From: Fagopyrum homotropicum
Lineage: Eukaryota; Streptophyta; Magnoliopsida; Caryophyllales; Polygonaceae
DNA: 64,000 bases
NCBI GenBank assembly: GCA_033239125.1
Contig: BSWB01000004.1
Coordinates: 140,752,426-140,816,425 of the forward strand
Direction: 5' to 3'
This document shows, piece after piece, positions 59,465 to 64,000 of the stretch (position 1 is its first letter; each line of letters starts with the position of its first letter). Both the position numbers and the translations under genes were made by a program. The notes beneath the pieces are model-generated. The model was not told the DNA's origin. It searched no databases and was given only the letters and a program-made list of their open reading frames with translations.

Positions 59465-62400
59465 ATGCGCATGTCTAGGAACACCGGAGACCTCTTGCCT
59501 CTTGATCAAGAGCTTGAGAGAACTTTAAGGCAAAAGCGTAAGGAAAAGAAGATGGCTGAAGAAAACGAACGTGATCTTCAATCGGAGCTAGCGGAGAAAG
59601 AAGCTCAACTCCAATGGAGTGAGAGGACACGTAAAGATGAAATGGATCGTCATCAATCTCAAGTTGACGATCTAAAAGATATGATGTTCCAGATGAGGAT
59701 AGAACTAAGCAACCTTAAGAATAAGGGGAGCAAGAAATCTTCAAGGAGATCCTTAAGGTCGAATAGGGGTCATTCATCCGCTGATGATAGCGATTCCTCC
59801 ATGCCACCGCTAGAGGAAATTGATCCCACGATCAATGTGAATCCATTCCATCCACGGGCAGCTGCTAATCGCCGTGTTCCACCTAGGAATGCAAGGATCG
59901 AACGTGTGGATGCGGAGCCAAGAACTCTTGGCCAAAGAATGGATCCAACGCAGCAACCACGCCGTTTAGGTGTGAACTTTGATGCTGATGATGTACAAGG
60001 GTTTAGCTTTAACCCTCAAGTTATTACTCTTGTTCGCCAAAACCAATTTGGCGGGACAAGCGCTGAATCTCCACATCAACACTTGCAAAACTTTGAGTGT
60101 ATGATGGAGACAATGAGGCCGAAGAACGCGACTACCAACAACTATAAGCTCAAGCCTTTCTTCTTCTCCTTGAAAGAGAAAACATTGTCTTGTTACCAAG
60201 CTCTTCCTAGTGGGAAGCTAGATACATGGGAAGACCTTTCCGCGGAGTTCCTCACTAAGTTCTTTCCGCCATCAAAAACGGCGGAACTTAGAGGTAAGAT
60301 TAATGCATTTTCCATGAGATCTAACGAAAGTTTGTTTCAATCTTGGGAAAGGTTTCAGGACTTGTTATTGGATTGCCCTCATCATGGCATATCCAAGCTT
60401 GCATTGCTAGAGATTTACTACAAGGGGCTGGATGTGGAGACACAATTCAAGCTCCAGTCCCTCTCATGTGGCACATTCATGGACATGAGAGAAGATGACG
60501 CTTGGGACTTCATTGAGAAGCAAGCAAGGGTCATAGAGAAGTATTCCCACCGGAAAGTGGAGGGAAATCGTGTGGAGCAAGGAGCGAAGCTCACACATGA
60601 AGCTCAAAATCAGATTTTCTCCCTCAACAATGAGATCAACGAGTTGAAGGAGGCTATCAAGACCAAATTTCCAAAGCAACAAGGAAAGGATGTTGGCTAT
60701 TTGGGCAACAACAACAATGGCGGTGAGAACACAAACCGCAACAACAACAACAACCGGAATAATTGGAATGGCAATAACAATAACCGGAACAACAATTGGA
60801 ACAACAATAGGGGTTCAAACAACAACAATTGGCGCTCCAATCAACAAAACTCCGGTAACTCTTATCCTTCCAATTCGAATTCACTAACTCCACCTTCCTC
60901 TTCCTCTACTCCTTTGAAAAGCCAGGGGCAAACATCTAATGGAGGAAACACTTCGGGGAAGGAGAAACCCGATCCCATGTTAGAAACAATCTTGGGAAAG
61001 CTTCAAGGTTTGGAGAACCGCATCATTAAGGTTGATGATCAAAATTCTAAGGTTGATAAAGCCCAAAAGGTTTTAGAAAACCAAATGTTCAGCCATGCGG
61101 AGGAAGTTCCTAGGAATCAAGGGAAACTTCCAGGAAAGACGGAGGACAACCCTAAAGGAAGGGTGATGGTAATCACAACTAGGAGCGGAGTGACTACCAC
61201 CGATCCGCAACCTAAGTTTGTTGAAGTCCCCGTAGAGAAAGACAAAGAGAAGGGGAAGGAGAAGGAAGATGTCTACGTTCCTCCTCCGGCGTACAAACCT
61301 CCCCTACCATTCCCTCAATCTAGAGCGAGAGCGTGCCTAGATAAACAGTTTGGTAAGTTTATAGAACTCATGAGCAAGCTGCATATTAATATACCCTTTA
61401 TTGATGCTATTGTAGGCATGCCGGCTTATGACAAGTTCTTAAAGGAGCTCCTCTCCAACAAGAGGAAGCTAGAGGATTTTGGAGAGGTTAACATGAGTTC
61501 GGATTCTTCGGACCTCATCAAGACCATGAAGGAGAAAATGCCCCCCAAGCTAAAGGATCCGGGGTCGTTTTGCATTCCCGTAGGAGTGGGAGATGTCACA
61601 TACGATGCATTATGTGACTTAGGAGCAAGTGTGAGCATCATACCACTTGCATTATGTAGGAAGATCGGGTTAGGCGACCCTAAACCGGTGAAGATGACGT
61701 TGTACATGGCGGATCGATCCATCACTCGCCCCGTCGGTATTGTAGAAGACGTCCTAGTCAAGCTAGGTAAATTCTTTGTTCTCATTGATTTTGTTGTGCT
61801 TGACATTCCTGCAGATAGTCCGGTCCCGATCATACTCGGAAGACCGTTTCTTGCAACTTCCGGCTGCATAGTCGATTGCAAGAATGCTAGACTCGCTTTT
61901 GACATAGGAGAAGAGAAGGTAGAGTTCGTTCTTTCCACTCTAATGAAGGAGCCAATCTTTGATGAGGATATATTCACTATCCAAGATGAAGAGGGGTTAT
62001 CTAGAGAGGAGGTAAGTGTTATTCTCTTCAAAGATCCTTTGCAAAAGGTTATTGCTATCAGTCTAACGAATGTAGGTGAAGAAGAGGAGTGCAATGAGGC
62101 AATTGAAGCCTTAGAAGCACAAGAAGAGGTGGGTGAAGTGGAATTTGAGAAGCTCCACGACGAGGCAGAAAACGTGAGAATTCACGGCCATACACTATAT
62201 TCCACGACCGTGGATCTCACCACCCAAGGCGTGGCTCACTCCAGAGGGTTACACGGTCGTGGAGAAGGCAGAACAAACGTAACCACTTTCCACGCCCTAA
62301 ACCACGGCCGTGGAGGGTGTATGGAAACCGTAATTTTGGCCGTAGAAGGGGATGATCGTGCCACTTCTTCAACTTCTTTTGATTCTTCTCCCACATCCTC

Positions 62401-64000
62401 TACTCCCTTAGACACTTCTAAGGAGACATCGGATACTCCTCAAGAACCATTGGGAGCTCCGAAAGCAATGAAATTGAAACAACTTCCTACACATCTAAGG
62501 TACGATTTTCTAGGACCTAACTCTACTTATCCAGTTATTGTTAGTTCCGATCTAACCATAGATGAACATAGTAAACTTATGGTTGTCCTTAGGAAACATA
62601 GGAAAGATTTAGGTTATACTATAGAAGACTTAGTAGGAATCAAACCCTCCCTATGCATGCATAAAATATTAATGGAGGAAGACTTTAGGACTTCAAGACA
62701 ACCTCAAAGGCGGTTGAATCCGACCATGAAGGAGGTTGTCAAGAAGGAAATTCTTAAACTTCTTGATGCAGGTATCATCTATCCTATCTCCGATAGTAAG
62801 TGGGTGAGTCCGGTTCAAGTAGTTCCAAATAAGGGAGGAATGACGGTCATCACCAACAAGAATAACGAACTCATTCCTACCCGAACCGTAACGGGATGGC
62901 GGATGTGCATTGACTACCGCAAGCTTAACAACGCGACGAGAAAGGATCACTTCCCACTACCCTTCATAGATCAAATGCTTGAAAGGTTAGCACAACATTC
63001 ACACTTCTGCTATCTTGACGGTTATAGTGGTTTCTTTCAGATTCCGATACACCCGGACGATCAGGAGAAGACCACATTCACGTGCCCATGGGGTACGTTC
63101 GCTTATAGGAGAATACCATTCGGGCTTTGCAACGCCCCAGCCACCTTTCAAAGGTGCATGATGGCCATCTTCTCCGAATACATAGAGGAAATCATGGAGG
63201 TCTTCATGGATGACTTCTCCGTATACGGTTCCTCTTTTGACAATTGCCTTTCTAACCTTGCTCTTGTTTTACAAAGATGTGAAGACACTAATCTAGTTCT
63301 TAATTGGGAGAAGTGTCAATTTATGGTAAAGGAAGGAATTGTATTAGGACACCTAATCTCTAGTAGAGGGATAAAGGTGGATAAGGCGAAAATAGAGACA
63401 ATAGAAAAGCTTCCTCCCCCAACTTCGGTGAAAGGGATAAGAAGTTTCCTAGGACATGCTGGATTTTATAGACGTTTCATTAAAGACTTCTCTAAAATAT
63501 CAAAATCGCTCACTAATCTATTGATGAAGGATGCAGTTTTTGAGTTTTCGCAGGAATGTTTAGATGTGTTCAACACAATTCGGCAAGCTCTAATTTCAGC
63601 ACCTATTATCCAACCTCCGGATTGGACTCTACCTTTTGAGGTTATGTGCGATGCTAGTGACGTAGCTATAGGAGCTGTTCTTGGACAACGAAAGGAAGGG
63701 CGAACCCATGCCATATACTATGCTAGCAAGACGCTAGATGAAGTGCAGCTCAACTACGCCACTACGGAAAAGGAGTTTTTGGCCATTGTCTATGCTATTG
63801 ACAAGTTTCGCTCTTATCTTGTAGGTGCAAAGGTGATTGTCTACACGGATCATGCTGCGATCCGGTACCTCCTTGCAAAGAAGGATGCGAAGCCAAGGCT
63901 AATTAGATGGATTCTTCTCCTACAAGAATTCGATCTAGAGATCCGCGACAAGAAAGGTTCGGAAAATTCTGTTGCGGATCATTTGAGTCGCCTAACACAT
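59465..64000 (+). CDS. Athila-type gag-pol polyprotein, open to window end
   Basis: A single frame of 1512 codons without a stop runs off the window. The start is MRMSRNTGDLLP at 59465. It is followed by a charged coiled-coil-like segment (residues about 20-110), then the gag core (about 225-330: FPPSKTAELRGKI, DCPHHGISKLALLEIYYKGL). An asparagine-rich linker (about 415-465) and PPAYKPPLPFPQSRARA follow. The protease has CDLGASVSIIPLALC at about residue 717. A linker with CCACGG palindromes (62160-62340) precedes RT, with TGWRMCIDYRKL and catalytic FMDDFSVYG at about residue 1247. RNase H shows MCDASDVAIGAVLG at about 1394 and TDHAAIRYLL. No zinc knuckle is seen. Catalytic residues are intact, so this copy may encode working enzymes. 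Confidence 0.92.
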   Translation, partial: MRMSRNTGDLLPLDQELERTLRQKRKEKKMAEENERDLQSELAEKEAQLQWSERTRKDEMDRHQSQVDDLKDMMFQMRIELSNLKNKGSKKSSRRSLRSNRGHSSADDSDSSMPPLEEIDPTINVNPFHPRAAANRRVPPRNARIERVDAEPRTLGQRMDPTQQPRRLGVNFDADDVQGFSFNPQVITLVRQNQFGGTSAESPHQHLQNFECMMETMRPKNATTNNYKLKPFFFSLKEKTLSCYQALPSGKLDTWEDLSAEFLTKFFPPSKTAELRGKINAFSMRSNESLFQSWERFQDLLLDCPHHGISKLALLEIYYKGLDVETQFKLQSLSCGTFMDMREDDAWDFIEKQARVIEKYSHRKVEGNRVEQGAKLTHEAQNQIFSLNNEINELKEAIKTKFPKQQGKDVGYLGNNNNGGENTNRNNNNNRNNWNGNNNNRNNNWNNNRGSNNNNWRSNQQNSGNSYPSNSNSLTPPSSSSTPLKSQGQTSNGGNTSGKEKPDPMLETILGKLQGLENRIIKVDDQNSKVDKAQKVLENQMFSHAEEVPRNQGKLPGKTEDNPKGRVMVITTRSGVTTTDPQPKFVEVPVEKDKEKGKEKEDVYVPPPAYKPPLPFPQSRARACLDKQFGKFIELMSKLHINIPFIDAIVGMPAYDKFLKELLSNKRKLEDFGEVNMSSDSSDLIKTMKEKMPPKLKDPGSFCIPVGVGDVTYDALCDLGASVSIIPLALCRKIGLGDPKPVKMTLYMADRSITRPVGIVEDVLVKLGKFFVLIDFVVLDIPADSPVPIILGRPFLATSGCIVDCKNARLAFDIGEEKVEFVLSTLMKEPIFDEDIFTIQDEEGLSREEVSVILFKDPLQKVIAISLTNVGEEEECNEAIEALEAQEEVGEVEFEKLHDEAENVRIHGHTLYSTTVDLTTQGVAHSRGLHGRGEGRTNVTTFHALNHGRGGCMETVILAVEGDDRATSSTSFDSSPTSSTPLDTSKETSDTPQEPLGAPKAMKLKQLPTHLRYDFLGPNSTYPVIVSSDLTIDEHSKLMVVLRKHRKDLGYTIEDLVGIKPSLCMHKILMEEDFRTSRQPQRRLNPTMKEVVKKEILKLLDAGIIYPISDSKWVSPVQVVPNKGGMTVITNKNNELIPTRTVTGWRMCIDYRKLNNATRKDHFPLPFIDQMLERLAQHSHFCYLDGYSGFFQIPIHPDDQEKTTFTCPWGTFAYRRIPFGLCNAPATFQRCMMAIFSEYIEEIMEVFMDDFSVYGSSFDNCLSNLALVLQRCEDTNLVLNWEKCQFMVKEGIVLGHLISSRGIKVDKAKIETIEKLPPPTSVKGIRSFLGHAGFYRRFIKDFSKISKSLTNLLMKDAVFEFSQECLDVFNTIRQALISAPIIQPPDWTLPFEVMCDASDVAIGAVLGQRKEGRTHAIYYASKTLDEVQLNYATTEKEFLAIVYAIDKFRSYLVGAKVIVYTDHAAIRYLLAKKDAKPRLIRWILLLQEFDLEIRDKKGSENSVADHLSRLTH

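Larger units (their letters stand above)
57649..64000 (+). mobile_element. Athila-type retrotransposon, 5' part
   Basis: The 5' LTR (57649-59362), tRNA-Asp primer site and gag-pro-RT-RNase H frame are present. Integrase, any env-like ORF and the 3' LTR lie beyond the window. It is related to, but clearly diverged from, the element at 13350, and its LTR is closer to the solo LTR at 812. Because the frame is open, this may be the best-preserved copy here. Confidence 0.9.

Noticed and set aside
61426..62094. 222-codon minus-strand ORF
   Set aside because: It is a shadow of the open gag-pol frame on the plus strand, which carries the protease motifs here.

Overview
This window reads as transposon-dense DNA from a flowering plant, most likely a eudicot. 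The evidence is Athila-type and chromovirus-type Ty3/gypsy retrotransposons with plant tRNA primer sites (tRNA-Asp, initiator tRNA-Met), plant LINE and hAT families, long (TA)n microsatellites, and a plant-specific DUF761 gene. The species cannot be named from the sequence. Only one ordinary host gene is convincingly seen (32129-32761, minus strand). All coordinates and similarities were judged by eye.

Layout. 1-5830: a decayed Athila-type element (gag, protease, start of RT, then an env/ORF1-like remnant), with a clean solo LTR (812-2453, duplication AGGGA) inserted in its gag. 5831-9600: AT-rich DNA with no recognised gene. 9610-11330: a decayed LINE on the minus strand. 11342-29472: a nested stack. 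A hAT transposon was invaded by a 5'-truncated LINE (11578-24651, 13-bp duplication), which was invaded by a full-length Athila-type element (13350-24600, 5-bp duplication ACCTT). The right part of the hAT was separately invaded by a second, internally deleted hAT (26368-27605).

29485-30380: short direct repeats, then a foldback-like structure of inverted tandem arrays around a unique core. 32129-32761: the DUF761 gene. 33287-39130: a cluster of non-autonomous elements separated by (TA)n runs, consisting of two related MITEs, two copies of a 1.15-kb element, and a third element that carries a 2.4-kb hAT derivative.

40355-51082: a chromovirus-type element with 2.9-kb LTRs that look nearly identical, an almost non-coding interior that keeps only a broken integrase tail and chromodomain, and an extra copy of the first 559 bases of its interior beyond the second LTR. 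51495-52283: a minus-strand reading frame with 24-bp repeats and one stop. 52284-57648: AT-rich, with one local duplication. 57649-64000: the 5' LTR and an apparently open gag-pol frame of another Athila-type element that runs off the window.

The features act as a transposon community more than as a pathway. Two autonomous-type Athila elements encode gag, protease, RT, RNase H and (where visible) integrase. Several non-autonomous elements lack enzymes and would depend on relatives elsewhere. Target-site duplications give the relative order of the insertions. The most unusual signal is a family-specific palindrome built on CGGCCG, repeated both in the LTRs and in the protease-RT linker of the polyprotein.
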